Assembly: GCA_002104985.1 (NCBI GenBank)
Contig: MCGO01000078.1
Coordinates: 124,001 to 188,000, forward strand
Direction: 5' to 3'
DNA: 64,000 nucleotides
Source: Rhizoclosmatium globosum
Taxonomy: Eukaryota > Chytridiomycota > Chytridiomycetes > Chytridiales > Chytriomycetaceae
Program-made: the position numbers and the translations under genes
In this document: positions 12,101 through 24,341 of the stretch, in pieces
How positions within the stretch are numbered: the stretch's first letter is position 1
How the letters are laid out: the number at the start of each line of letters is the position of its first letter
The notes under the pieces: generated by a model
What the model was told of the DNA's origin: nothing
The model's database searches: none
Seen by the model: only the letters and a program-made list of their open reading frames with translations

Positions 12101-15100
12101 TCTCATGGAAACACCGCTCCAACAGCCCTTCCATTACCTTCGGATCTGGTGTTGCAACTGCCTTTCCAGGAGGAGGGAACACCACATCGGCAATATCGAG
12201 GTATTCTTCCATGTTGGTTGCTTTGAATCCACCCGCTAATGCACAGAGTGCATCTCCAACTGTAAAGTTGACTTCGACGTGCTTGCTCAAAATGGATGGT
12301 AGAGTGTAGAAAAAGTCGATGACTTGAGTGGACACTTCTGGTGTTCCCAATGCGATTTGTCCTAATGCTGAAATGGCAGCTTCTTGAAGCTAAATCGAAC
12401 GAAACTTAATACTCCATAACACTAGCATTGTAAAACCTGTACCTTAGTGTCCTTCGTCGACTTGCCCAATTCAATAAGCTTCTTCAATAAAGCCACACGA
12501 GTCCACTTTTCGGGCGAAGCAGGAACCAAGACAGCTGGTTTCGGAGCTCCATCTACTTCCATAGGAGTCACAGCCGTGTCTTCTCCAACCAACAGAGGCA
12601 ACTCCCCATAACGAGCAATCTCCGCCAACGAGACGCAAGCTCCTTGAACATGCAACGAAGACGTTGAATCTAGCTCTTCGGCCACAATAGCGACAATCTT
12701 ATTTGCAGCAGTGCGGTCCAAGTAATTCGTCCAGGTTTCACTGTATCGATATCTCAACCGACCCAGCAAGAACCCAAGCGCCAAAACAGCTCCATTCCTT
12801 GCCTCAAATGTAGTCTACATACAAAAAAAAGTTAACACCCTAGACCCACATGGTATAAACCACAAAACACACCTGCTTCGAAGTATCCCTTGCCGTCTTC
12901 TCCAACTCCTCCACCAACTTCCTAAACCCATCCACATTCCCACTAACCTCACTTGTCCCAATAATTCCCAACACCCGCGCCATACAATGCCTCGTCTCCG
13001 TCTTAAGACTCCCCAAAAACGTCTTGACCCAATCAACCTTGTCCCGATAACTCTCGGCAAGACTGCTCGGACACAAACTAATCAACTCAACAAGACACGA
13101 ACTCGCCGTGCTCTGAAGTACAGCGTCAGGCTCATTACTACGCAGCCCACGTTCAACCAGGTCAAGGAACTGCGATACTCCGCCACCACCTTTACTCTCA
13201 ACAGAGTCAACGTCCATTGACCTAGACGGCATCCAAACTCGTTTCAAATATTGTTTCACGCGTGTTCGGGTTTCCAAGTCCCGAATCGAGCTTCCACCAC
13301 TGCCACCACCGCCACCACCAAGCCCATCATCATCAGATCCCGTGCTTCCACGTGTGAACCCGTCGTCCACTTTTTTGGTTGGGTCTGCATGAGCGACAAG
13401 GGCTTTCCAGAGGAACTCGAGGGCGTGCGAGTATGCTTCGGATGTGAGTCCGCCAACGTATTTGACGCCTGGGCGGCGTGCTGATAAGCGGGGTTTGCGT
13501 TCCATGGTGCTGATGGTGTCGGCTAGGTCTTTGAGGGAGGGGAGGGTTGCGAGGAAGGTGGTTGTTTCGGATGGTGTTGCGGTTGGAGAGATTGGAGGTG
13601 GGAATGCGAGACCGCGGGTTGATTCTTCGCGGACGGAGAGGTGTGGGTCTGCTGATGCAATGAGGTTGAGTGTTCGGGCGAGAGGGCTGGAGAATGGAAA
13701 GAGGGCGTTGGCGTATTTAACAGAAATGTGGCGGGCTTGATGTTCAGGCTGTTCATAGGATGTTAAACATTCTGAATAAATGTTGGTGGTGTACCTTTTC
13801 AATGTTATCGAGAAGAATTTGCTCCACTTCGGCGCGAGATTCAGGGAACTCAGTACAGATATTTTTGTAAGCTTCAATCATTGTTGAGAGTGCTTCCTGA
13901 ACTGACACGCGCACATTTCTAGTTTCTGAAGAAACCGCCTTGAAGAAGGCCTTGAGGATGCTAAGGTCCTTGACAAAGATTTCAGGGGCTGTGGTAACAC
14001 GTTAAAATTACTTGACAATCAAATGAGAACAAACCTCGCTTCGACAACAACCCAACAGCTTCATAAGCAAATCCACGTAGCCCCTCCGAATCCTTATTCT
14101 CTCCTTCCTGCCCAACGCCACTTTCATCAATGAGTTTCAAGAGCCCCGAAAGCAAGATTGGCGCAACAGGTTTAATTTTAGCAGGTTCACCCATTCGAGC
14201 AATCCACTGAATAAACGCAATTCCCGCGTTCCTGAGCTTTGAAGTCGTCGATTCACCTACAAGATATCCCTAAACTTAACTACAATAATAGAAAAACAAA
14301 AAAAAGAAGTAGGTTACCATAAAGAGCATCAAACGAAACCTGGAGCATAGCAGGAAACTCATTTGCCGCCTTCACACTTCGACTCAACACGTTCAACACC
14401 TTTTGTTTCACTAAATTGCTTGCTGGGCTTCTCTTGTCGTTGTCGTCGTTGGATCCGCCGGTTCCTTGGTATAACTGGTACATGAGTGTGACGAGTTCAG
14501 GGTCTTCTAAAGAGGGTTTCGTCATTCTTTTGAGCGCGTCTTCGGCGGCACTGGATACTTCGTGGGATGGATCTATGGTCGCGGTTGTGTAGAGGGTGTA
14601 GCGGAGAGACGCATATAGATTTTGCGGGACCCTAATGAGTGAGAGGGATTAGTTTGTCATTCAGTATTGTTTCATCACACTGTGAGTTCGCTCGGTCCTC
14701 GCTTTCGTGGCTCATTCTTTGACACTTCATACATTCGCTTGTTTCTTCGATTACAACTTTCAATTGCTTAGCTCATTTCTCGCTCTATGAAGATAGATAC
14801 ACACATTTGCTCCAACTGGAGAAATTTGAGCAAACCAGCTTTTGTCGATTTCAGGACAGTAGAATTTGTTGTCCATTTTGCTTTTCCCTCTTTTGTGACA
14901 AACAGAACAGCCGAACGAGACAGAGAAGGAGGCACAAATACTTCAGCAGAGGCAGCGGAAGGAGGCGTAGAATAAAGCATCAAATCCGCCCATTTTGTCA
15001 ACAAGAATTCAAAATCTTTCTGGTGCTGTGGCTGTTCAAAACCAAACGGGTCGAGCGGATAGAGAGATTTTACAGACGGATTCATTGAGCGAACTGGTTC

Positions 15101-15622
15101 ATATGCAGCCAGGATAGGAGTGACCAAGTTGAATATGAGTTGCTGATGTTTCGGGATTCTCTGAGCAATATTCTTTACGAGTGGGAACGTAATCCTCATC
15201 AAATCGATATTGTCGTTGGAAGCACCATTATTACTTGCCACCTTTTCCACCGCCATTTCCACAAACATCAGAGCCAAAGAAAGCGTCAAGTTGTGGTTTG
15301 ACTCGTGCACCAAAGCGACCAAGTCCAAAAGCGGCAGTGAATTCTTTTGAATCGCACGTGATCGCTTTGAAATGTGAGTCACGATTTCGACAACTTTCTT
15401 TGGCGTTGACGCAAAGGCCGAGTTCAGTTTGCGCAAAAGCGGACACAGAAACTGCGAAAGTGTTTGCGAAAAGGCCGCGTCGGTCGAGGCGAGCGCGATT
15501 TTGAGCTCAACCGATTCGAGCAGTGCTTTGTTTGTTCAGGTTAAGCATAGGAACTAGGTGCCAACAAAGAACTAAGACGGGGCCGTACCGAGCTCGCTGG
15601 CGGCGGTCACTGCGTTGGCCAT
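9163..15622 (-). CDS. ECM29: Proteasome adaptor and scaffold protein ECM29
   Basis: A long multi-exon gene of HEAT repeats, starting at 15622 (MANAVTAASEL) and ending at TGA 9165-9163 (KQLSGMNLD). Diagnostic family segments: an N-terminal block with KKVVEIVTHISKRSRAIQ, RNAGIAFIQWIARMGEPAKI (about 14230-14165), and a central block SDRDEFTQEVASKGIGLVYE, DLVYKFMSLASHNAIWNSR, QWRTRESSCLALSDIMHGR, DDIKESVRVAAF, LLESLSSLEPQVL (11950-10930). Known: Ecm29 binds the 26S proteasome, ties core to regulatory particle and acts in quality control and stress remodelling. At least a dozen short introns are present; larger exons lie about 15522-14780, 14630-14300, 13877-12860, 12780-12450, 12390-12010, 11946-10950, 10910-9975 and 9970-9163. 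I found no disabling frameshift, but not every junction was resolved. Confidence 0.88.
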
Positions 15623-16110
15623 TCAATCGCTTTTTTGTTCAATAAATAAATAAATGTACGCGTCCTTATCATACAAAACTAAACAATTAAATTACTCATT
15701 CTTTATTCATGTATAATCTGATATTTAACTTTATTCTCATAGGACACATCCATCCATATTGGCAACAGCCATTCGATGTGAAAAGAGTGACTCAAACATT
15801 CAAATCTCACCACGCCTACTTCTATTTCTGCATTTGCAGTGCCTCCAGCACTTGTTCCATCACAGCTTGTGTGTCAAATTAGAAAATCTCGAATGGAATG
15901 GAATCACAAACAAGTTTGTAACCGACATCTGCCTCTGTCTTCCCTCCTTTGCAACGCCGACCAAATCTTCAAACCAAAACCAAGTTCCATCACACTCAAA
16001 CGAGGCTCGAAAATGTGCTCCAGTCTCTTCAGTTGCGGATTGCTTTTTGTTCTATTCTCATAATTAGAATCCAACGCATTCGGGGGCAAATAAATTATAA
16101 TCCATGTAAG

Positions 16111-16545
16111 AAATTTGATGGGAACAGCGGTACATGCGGTTTCTTTTCAATTTCAATTGCTGCATGACGTTTTAAGTTCAAAAGCAAAAAAGAATGTGCT
16201 CGCACCTAGGCACAGGGTTATGACCAAGGGAACAGCCCTGTGCCCAACCACATCCACCTGGTAGCGTCCGAGGAAGACGCCGTGATGGCTAGCGGGGTGC
16301 GAGTTTGTCAACGTCCAGGCCTTTTCTGTGGGGGAATATGGGTGGTTTCGAACTCGTGGCCATGATCGTTCGATCAACCCCGATTTCAACGCCATTCCAT
16401 ATACACCGTCAGCCCTTCTGTTTATATTGAAATCAGCTGGGCTCCATCGTTGGGTTTCTCTCAGAAATAGTGACGGGTGTGATGGAGATTTACAGTCTCT
16501 GAAACTGAATAAAAGGACGCGTGTATCTGTATGATTCAAAACAGT
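16111..16545 (+). repeat. Direct repeat copy 1 (possible tRNA-derived SINE)
   Basis: Nearly identical to 16699-17150, with a handful of substitutions. Near the middle it contains TGGCTAGCGGGG (degenerate A-box-like) followed about 55 bases later by GGTTTCGAACTC (B-box-like), then CGTTCGATCAACC, which looks like a T-loop. This suggests an RNA polymerase III-derived short interspersed element, but no full tRNA cloverleaf could be folded by hand. The copy boundaries are where similarity fades. Confidence 0.6.
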
Positions 16546-16698
16546 CTCTATCTATACAACATTTTGACAGGCGTTTACGCAAACTTAGCTGCGTGCCCAA
16601 CATGACTAAATTACATCATGTTTTACAAATTCAAACCCAGAAAGTTGCTATCGCCATTCCCATATTTGGACACTCAAATAAACAGCGGAACATAGTCG

Positions 16699-17150
16699 AA
16701 ATTTGATGGAAACAGTGGTACATACGGCTTCTTTTTAATTTCAATTGCGTACATGACGTTTTAAGTTCAAAAGCGAAAAAGAATTTGCTCGCACCTAGGC
16801 ACAGGGTTATGACCAAGGGAACAGCCCTGTGCCCAACCACATCCACCTGGTAGCGTCCGAGGGAGACGCCGTGATGGCTAGCGGGGTGCGAGTTTGTCAA
16901 CGTCCAGGCCTTTTCTGTGGGGGAATATGGGTGGTTTCGAACTCGTGGCCATGATCGTTCGATCAACCCCGATTTCAACGCCATTCCATATACACCGTCA
17001 GCCCTTCTGTTTATATTGAAATCAGCTGGGCTCCATCGTTGGGTTTCTCTCAGAAATGGTGGTGGGTGTGATGGAGATTTGGAGTCTCTGAAACTGAATA
17101 AAAGGACGTGTACAATCTCTGAAAGAGGCGTGTATCTGTATGATTTAAAA
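16699..17150 (+). repeat. Direct repeat copy 2 (possible tRNA-derived SINE)
   Basis: Same orientation as copy 1 and about 588 bases downstream. It carries the same A-box-like and B-box-like segments. Near its end it has an extra ~25 bases (around 17107-17130) that look like an internal duplication of the GGACGTGT / AGGCGTGT segment. Confidence 0.6.
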
Positions 17151-17536
17151 CAATTTCAATCGTCGGAGAACTTACGCGTAGATCAACTTGGTTTATCAAG
17201 AAAGTAATGTGATTGACTCCCTGGAAAGAACGAGATTAAGTTTCGAAAGAAAAAGGGGGAAGAAATGAACAGATATAGGTATAGTTGCATTGTTTTATTT
17301 TCTTGATTACTGACTAAAGCAGATTCCGTCGTCTCAAATTGCATCGGTGGAGAGTATATTCTCATGTCTTCGAACTTCCATGAGTTGATGAGACTATGAA
17401 CAGCCAAGCGGAAACTTCAGACCTTTTATGCTGATTGTTCGGATATTCTTGTTTTAATCAAGATTGATGGTTTTAGCTTGTATAAGTCAGAAGTAAATCA
17501 GAAGTGCTGATCTTGAGATCCTATTCATTTTTACTC

Positions 17537-20500
17537 TTACTTTTGCTCAATATTATCAAAAGATTTCGCAACACTTTCCTTCGACTTCCACTTTGAAACC
17601 GTACTTCCCCTCACCCGAATTGGTTCAACAACCTCAACAGGCATATCCAATTTCTCCCCTGACCCCATAACCTCATCCTTCATCCCAACAACAACCATCC
17701 CCTTCGCCATACTCCCCCTCCGTGTCGCTTTCTTTTTTAGCCTGTCCAACTTCGGATTCGTCAAAGAATCCAAACTACAACTCACACCAACACCCATCGG
17801 ACTCACAACAGCCGTCAACGCGTCTTGACTCTCACCCCCGAAACCCCCGACGTCATTCGCACTGGTAGTGGGTAACTCAGGTGCAGAAGACGTCTGCAAC
17901 ACCGTCGCAACAACCTCTTCAGGGATTTCAAGCTCAGGTTCTGAGACATACCGTGGGAGAAGCTGCCACCACCCTGCAACAGCAAGCGGTAACCATGGCC
18001 TTGCAAGCGGTTTTGAAAACACAGGATTCAGGTATGATACAGGGTATCGTTCGAGAAGAGACTCTTCTGGTGTCAAGACAACGTGTGGTTCAAGAACAAC
18101 GTCGTCAATGTCTTGGCTTTGCGATTCGTTTGGATCTTGCGATACGTGAATGTGTGTGTTGCAGATCATTGGTGAATGTGGGATTTTGACTTCGTCGATT
18201 ACTACGATTGCGTCGTGTTGTTGTGGGGGCGATCTTGCAAGCGTTCCGTTTGGAGTTCGGGGGGATGAAGGAGAATTTCGGGCTTGGTTCCTGCTTTTCG
18301 GGAGTAAATGATGCAGTGAGAACTCTTGGCCTGGCTCAAATCCTTTTGTCACGAACGCAGTGTCATTGACTGGCTCTTGCTTCTTTGGAGGAGGGAGTTG
18401 ATCAAGAGGTACGAGACGCGTTCGTTGCTGAAACGTGGCTTTGCAGTGATTGTGAAAGATGACTGTGATTGGAATAAGTGCAAGTGGGACGAACGAGCAG
18501 ATGGGTGCTAGTTTGGTTCAAGTTAGACCCTTATGAGATATATACGAATAGAAACCTCTCTTCAGTGCAAACATTCCCGCCATCGTAATTTGAAAGATAA
18601 TCAATCCAGCAATGATTCGAGTGAAGGCCATGGACCAGTGTCGACCATACGCTTCCCATTCCTTCACATACACAAACAGAAGTTGATGGCGATATACAAT
18701 GTATCCAAAACCAAAGTAAACCGTTGCGGGAATCAGAATCAATGGAGCTATTTTTCGCGTTTAGAATACTTTAACTCAAGCAAGAACCCACCAACAATCG
18801 AATACAACAGCCCAATGATGAAAATCAAGATATGGATTGGATACAAAATCCCGAAATTCAAATACGACGTCGACAGATTCATTTCATGCATCTATATCCT
18901 GAGTCAGATATTAAACAACTGACAGATCCATACTTGTCTCGGCGTCAAATTCGAATACTTGCAAAACGCGTTCCAAATCAGAATAGCAGGTCTTAACAAC
19001 TCCAGCGCAAAAAATACACAAGTGATCGTAATATAGTTGATGAAGAAAGTTGCTCCATTCGGCAACGTGTTTGCCAATACTTGAATGATGCTCGCTGGGT
19101 TCTCCATAAACGTTCCAATCATATTCAAGACTGCTGTTGAGAGAGTAAACACGAGGAGGACGTTGAAGAGGAGGAAGAAAAAGTAGTGGTCTAATGTTCT
19201 GGTTTCGATTTTGGAACGGGCTTCGAGACCTTGTAAACCAATCAGGACTGCATCGAAGATTTTTGTTACGAAGATACAGAATGATAAGTCACAAAAAGCT
19301 TACATTCGAAAATGTACGGAATAACGACGTTAAAGATGTTGACGACGAGTGGAGGTCCAATCGTCTTCAGGAACACATACAGGTGCTCGTTTTCAGCGAT
19401 TTTGCTGATGAGAGGCCTAAAAGACGGGACTTTGGCAAGTTCTTCAATATTTGTCATTGTCGCCGTCAACCCAGCTGGAACGACCCAAAAGAATGTAAAT
19501 GAAACGCAAATAATGTTGACAATGTATGATTGAATTTGGCGACGAACAGGGTGAAGCGAAATTGTGGACCAGATAACGTCTTGTGGAGCTGGAGCAAGTG
19601 AAATGTGCATTTTGTACCGGTTGAAAGATGAGAAGAGGAGAACTTGGCATGCGATCTGGTCAAAGAGCTTTAGTTACTAATATATGTAATAAGGCATGAC
19701 GTTGGGCACCTGTGCAGCACGCTGAGTCTTGAATGTAACAAAAGCCGACCCATTTTCTTCGACCGTGTCTTCCTTCTCCTTCATAACATTCCATTCCAAC
19801 GCCTTCACTCTCTCCATCCGAACCATTGCCGTCAATTTGTTCAAATGACTCGTGTAAAAGTCAATCGCATCATTAGACGCACCCGACCTCTTCGAATGAG
19901 CCTTCTCAAGAGGACTTGCACGACGTCTTTGGTACCACGACACTTTGGGACGAAGTTTTTGCACGGTCTCTTCATCCAGTTGCGTCACAGTCGACGTCAT
20001 CGCCATCGACGAATCTCCATCCCCACTAGACGGTAAAAACCGCGTGGAAGTTTTGAGGATACTTTGCTTTGTATGCCACCACACTGAATCAACAGTCACT
20101 TTCTCGTTCTTGGAGTAATGTATGTGTTTTTTGGCGTAATCAATGTTCTGGGCCCATATGAGAAACGACTTTTCCAGACCATTGAGAGCTTTCGCGCGTT
20201 CAGCAATGAGTTTCCCGACAACGACAGTCGCGTTCTTTTTTTGGTGTTTCCCGCCAATGCCTGTTCCTGCAATTCCAGCTGAAACAAGTGTTCGATCGAG
20301 GATTGCGATTTCAACTTCGCCGATTCCGAGGGACGAGAACCATTGAGTTAATTTCGGGCCGCTTCGTAGCTTTTTTGGAATATTTTGGACGAGGACAGTG
20401 CGAAGTTGGAGGGCTTCGTTTGCGCGCCATGCGGGACGGGATCCACTTCCGTGGGAGTTGTCTTCGCGGAGGTATGTGCTGCTCAATTTTGCAAATTCTT

Positions 20501-21804
20501 TGAAGCCGCTGAAGAGAGTGTAGTATGTGAATGCTGTGACTGTTTAATTTGCAATGTTAGATTGATATTCTCGCCAGTTGTCTCACATACCCAAACAGCA
20601 AAAGACGGCATGCGCGACGAGAACATTTGAGCCATTTGGGATATTCGAAATTGAAAACTGGTACAATCCCAATTGAGAAAACTGAGTTTGATTCCTGAGC
20701 AGTTCAGCAGATTGACTTGGATTGACTGAGAAGTAGTTGATTCCAGTCAAAATGGGCGTCACAACGAGCATAAAACAGAGAAACTGAATAAACGACATTC
20801 GAAGGAATCGAAGGAACCTGATGGAATAAAAGTAAGTTGGAGCATGGAGTTTCACTGCACCTCAAACTCACATTGTAGCATCCAGCCCAACCTTCTCGAC
20901 AATATACGATTCTGGAGTCATAACAGCCGTCTTGACCCACCCAAACCATCCATCTGGAACATCGGGAGCCTCCTTCCTATCCCTTCAAGTCAGCATATTC
21001 CCCTCTCAACCAACAAACCAAACCAAACAAACCTGCAAGCCTCGACACGCGTGTAAAACAGTTTAAAGAATACTTTGTGGTGGCGCAGAACTTCGTAAAC
21101 AAAGATGCAAACGAGACACACGAGAAACGAAACAAACGCCAGGACAACTGTTCCTTGCACTGTTGGGTCAGCAACATAAAAGGGGCCCGTTGAGTTTGCT
21201 GTTTGGGTGGGAGAAAGTGTGCTTGATAGTGAAGTAGTTATCGTGCTAATACTAATAGTTGCAGTGGGAATGGTGGAGGACATTTGGAACGGGTCTTCGG
21301 CGTTTGCAACGAAATGAATGTAAATCTTTGTGTTGGATTCCTGAAGATTGCCGTCCCCTTCAATAGGATGATTTGAGAGTGAAGTGGATGCTGCTGAAGT
21401 GGATGCTGAAGGAACCGTGTTTTGACAGAGATTGATAATCGCTTGACCCTGGTTTAAACACCGTTATCATTAAAACAGTGCCGTATGCCTCATACGGGAT
21501 ACAAATAGACTAGTTAAATAGTTACCAATGATTTGGATTTACTAAGATCGGTCCCAGTGCACACTGAAGGGGACAAGAAACAGTTCAAGACCTCAGATTC
21601 AACCAACCGGCAAACATGAAATCCAGTTGAATCCACTGACACTTTATTCGCATTGATCTGTGTGATTATCCAAGGAATCGTCAGGCTTAAGAGGTCCGTT
21701 GATAGACTGAGGGTTCCTACCTTTTGAGTTGTAAGGCACCTCGCAGTGCATACCGGCAGCGAATTCAACAAAGCGTTTGATATTTTTGTTAAATTTGAGT
21801 TCAT
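17537..21804 (-). CDS. CSC1/OSCA-type stress-gated cation channel with CFEM-like ectodomain
   Basis: First exons read by splice phase: 21804-21721, 21657-21526, 21448-21033; more exons follow to a stop at 17537. The N-terminal ~80 residues precede the first TM and are Cys-rich (LPVCTARCL, VDSTGFHVCRL, NCFLSPSVC, AIINLC), resembling a CFEM-type domain, then a Ser/Thr-rich stalk. The body is the CSC1/OSCA (DUF221) family: TM1 GTVVLAFVSFLVCLVCIFVY, a cytosolic block with RTVLVQNIPKKLRSGPKLTQ, the signature LAPAPQDVIWSTI (about 19605-19570), and the 7-TM core. The tail has YLNPVFSKPLARPWLPLA, typical of the family C-terminus, then a disordered Ser/Pro region. Known: these proteins are osmo- or mechanosensitive Ca2+-permeable channels. 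The extracellular CFEM-like part is unusual and assigned by Cys spacing only. Confidence 0.82.
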
Positions 21805-22838
21805 CTTGTTCGTGGACTATTGGAATGGGTCTCTGACGCTCTGCGCTTGATTACGATTTCGTGTTGGTATTTATGAAAGTTGGGAATATTGGTATCCTTC
21901 ATGGCCAATGCGATTAGTAACAATTTGAATATTACTTCGCATAATTTTGCACAATGAGACAGCTCATCTCTGAGCTTGTTTGAGCTTTCACTTTTTTAAA
22001 TCAACGATTCTTCCTTTTCATGCAACCAAAGAGAATGCAAAGCGTCTTATCATCGATTAAAAGTAGGTGCATTTGTGTTGAATAGACTAGATTTATTATT
22101 TCTCTATTCGGTATACAAGCTCAAATCAGTACACCGGGATCTGTTTATTGACGTCGACAACCCCAAGAAGGCCCCGATTACTGTTCCAACTTTATCTCTC
22201 TATATATCTTAAAGAATTTAAGCACAAATATCCACGTGTCTCAAGTCTGATGCAAGGAGTAAAGACTCTGGGATGGAAAATGGGAAGGAACAGGAGATAA
22301 GAAACAAGAAAGGCCCTTTGTGAACTTTTGAGAATCAGAAGTTGATCTCAGGATGCATAGTCGTTCTAGTTAGCGACACGAGCGAGGTTTCTCATATTGT
22401 GAGGGTTTTGTTGAATCAGCTTGTTTGAGGGTGGCTGTTTCCAGCGCCACCTCTACTATCAATCATGGAAATCAACTTTTTCAAATAATTATTTGAGAAT
22501 TTCAAGCAACTTGTTTTCATTTAAGCCGGAAAAGAGAACCAAATGGGAAGGGATGACCAAAGCACAATTTTGGGTGCTCTAAAAACGTTTACGGTCTTCC
22601 TGGAAGCGGCCACTCGTTTTAATATGAATCTATATTTTATCACAGAAATATATTTAAAATTGGGAGGCATTAATTGGTGGCGTTTAGCGCTCACCTGATG
22701 TTATCTGTGATGGTCACATTATCACAAATCCACGCGACCACAATTCTTCCAGAGAAGTGATTTCACCAAGCAAGGATACGCGCCACCGAAAATGGTATAT
22801 AACGCAGCATGTAACTCCTGTCTCCTCACATCAAAACA
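21805..22838 (+). other. Intergenic region between divergent genes
   Basis: About 1 kb separating the divergently transcribed channel gene and the PHI-1-like gene. AT-rich, no supported ORF or RNA gene. A TATA-like GGTATATAA sits at 22795-22803, about 40 bases before the ATG at 22839, and may belong to that promoter. Confidence 0.4.
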
Positions 22839-23746
22839 ATGCTCTTCTCTCTTGTCCTTACCGCCGCTGCCTTTGTATCTGCCGCTCCAACCGCCGAGAC
22901 TCTTCCACACAGTGTCTCTTGGCACTTGAAGGATGGTGTCAAGAAGCATGAAGCTCTCAATCTCGCTGCTGCCTCTGCTCACTTGACCAACTACGGTGGT
23001 CCAGTCATTCCAAAGGGTTCGTGCATTCACGAAACTGTAGCATCTTTCTTATACTTACTTCATCAAATATTCCAGTGGAAGTCCACCCAATTTACTACGG
23101 TGCTGCCCAATACCAGTCCCAAACCAACGCCTTCTACGCTGGAGTCGTAAAGTCTGCATGGTACGACATTTTCGCCCAATACAACGTCCAACGCGGTTCT
23201 GCCGTCGCTGGAATCTCCGTCTCCGCCGCCAAAACCTCTTTGGACGACGTCAAGGACATTCACCCTTTCCTCATCAACTTGATCAAAGCTGGAACCATCA
23301 AGCCAACTGCCAACACCTACTACCCAATCCACTTTGCCCCAGGAATCAGTATCACTCAAGGTGGAAGTGCTTCTTGCGCCGTATTCTGTGCTTACCACGG
23401 AACAATTGATATTTCCTCGTTGAACGTTGGTACCAAGTACCTCTTCTACGGAGTTATTCCAGACCAAGGTGGATCTTGTGCCGGAGGCTGTGGAAGCAAC
23501 CCATCCACAGTCAACAACATGTTCTCTGTCGCGTCGCACGAGCTTGCTGAAGCCGTTACCGACGCTGCTGTCGGTGTTGCTACTGTGATTGGATTACCAC
23601 TTGCATGGTACGACAAGACCAACGGTGAGATTGGAGACATCTGTAACGCTCAGCAGGGGACTACTGTTGGTGCTGATGGAGTTACCTACGTTGTTCAAAA
23701 GACTTGGTCTAACGCTGACAACGCGTGTGTTTCTAAACGTCCATGA
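22839..23746 (+). CDS. Secreted PHI-1/EXORDIUM-like protein
   Basis: Two exons, 22839-23016 and 23076-23746, with a 59 nt intron (GTTCGT donor) in phase 1; 282 aa. A signal peptide (MLFSLVLTAAAFVSA) is followed by a short propeptide-like stretch and the family core: NYGGPVIPK, VHPIYYGAAQY, FAPGISITQGG, CAVFCAYHG, CGSNPSTVNNMFSVASHELA and EAVTDA. Known: the phosphate-induced-1 / EXORDIUM family is extracellular, abundant in plants and also found in bacteria and fungi; its biochemistry is unsettled. The HELAE segment resembles a zinc-binding HExxH but lacks the second His, so protease activity should not be assumed. Narrow codon choice like the phosphatase genes suggests strong expression. Confidence 0.8.
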
Positions 23747-24341
23747 AGCGAAAGAGTGTTTATTGTTTAATTGTTTCATCGTTTACCGTTTACTGTTTGT
23801 TCAGTAGCTTTTAGAATAAACAAATGTAAAGAAAAAAACAACCAGAGACGGGGGAGAGACTGACATGGGCGAGGGAGCGAGCGACCAAGCCCGTCATCAC
23901 TTTACGTGTATTTGAATAGGTTTAGAGAGGGAAAGAGAAGGAAAGATGTAACGCGTTTTATATTAATACCTACTGTGTACTGTTCACAGTTATTGCTTAC
24001 GTTTCCTGTTTTATTTTCTGGTTTACAGTTTACTGATAACTGCTTACCGGTTACTGTTTACGTTTAGTGTTCATCCTTACCATATTATACGTTAACGGGT
24101 CAAGTTTATTAGAAAACGGTTCTCGTTACAATCTTCATTTCAAAAGAAGCCAGTAAGGGTTTTTACGACCAAACGCATAATATTTCTCGTATATATTTCG
24201 GCAGGTCAGCTAGCCCTACCACCGTATGAAAAGTATTATCAGTCTTTATTCTACTGCTCCAGCTCCATTTCCATGTTCTCCTTCCACCCATCCTCCTTCC
24301 ACTTGTTTGTACTCTTTCTTCCTACTGGCTTTGTAGTCTAT
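23747..24341 (+). other. Intergenic region with TTTACTGTTTAC-type low complexity
   Basis: Contains a poly(A) signal (23815) and two patches (23771-23800 and about 23975-24085) built from variants of GTTTACTGTTTAC. No gene is seen. Confidence 0.5.
23815..23820 (+). promoter_or_regulatory. Poly(A) signal AATAAA of the PHI-1-like gene
   Basis: Canonical hexamer 69 bases after the stop codon at 23746. Confidence 0.5.

Larger units (their letters stand above)
15623..17536 (+). other. Gene-poor spacer with a pair of long direct repeats
   Basis: About 1.9 kb between the start of ECM29 and the end of the channel gene. It holds two copies of a ~430 bp repeat (separate entries). Outside the repeats I see only AT-rich DNA. 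The ECM29 promoter should lie just above 15622. Open frames here are short and follow the repeat sequence. Confidence 0.5.

Noticed and set aside
16270..16380. A functional tRNA gene inside the direct repeat
   Set aside because: Acceptor pairing can be forced with wobbles, but no D arm forms and the T loop carries an extra base; kept only as a possible SINE.
16153..16984. Similar minus-strand ORFs in the two direct repeats
   Set aside because: The shared frame follows from near-identity of the repeats; stops flank it differently and no protein feature is present.
23527..23560. HELAE in the PHI-1-like protein as a zinc protease site
   Set aside because: It lacks the second His of HExxH and is a known conserved segment of the PHI-1/EXORDIUM family.
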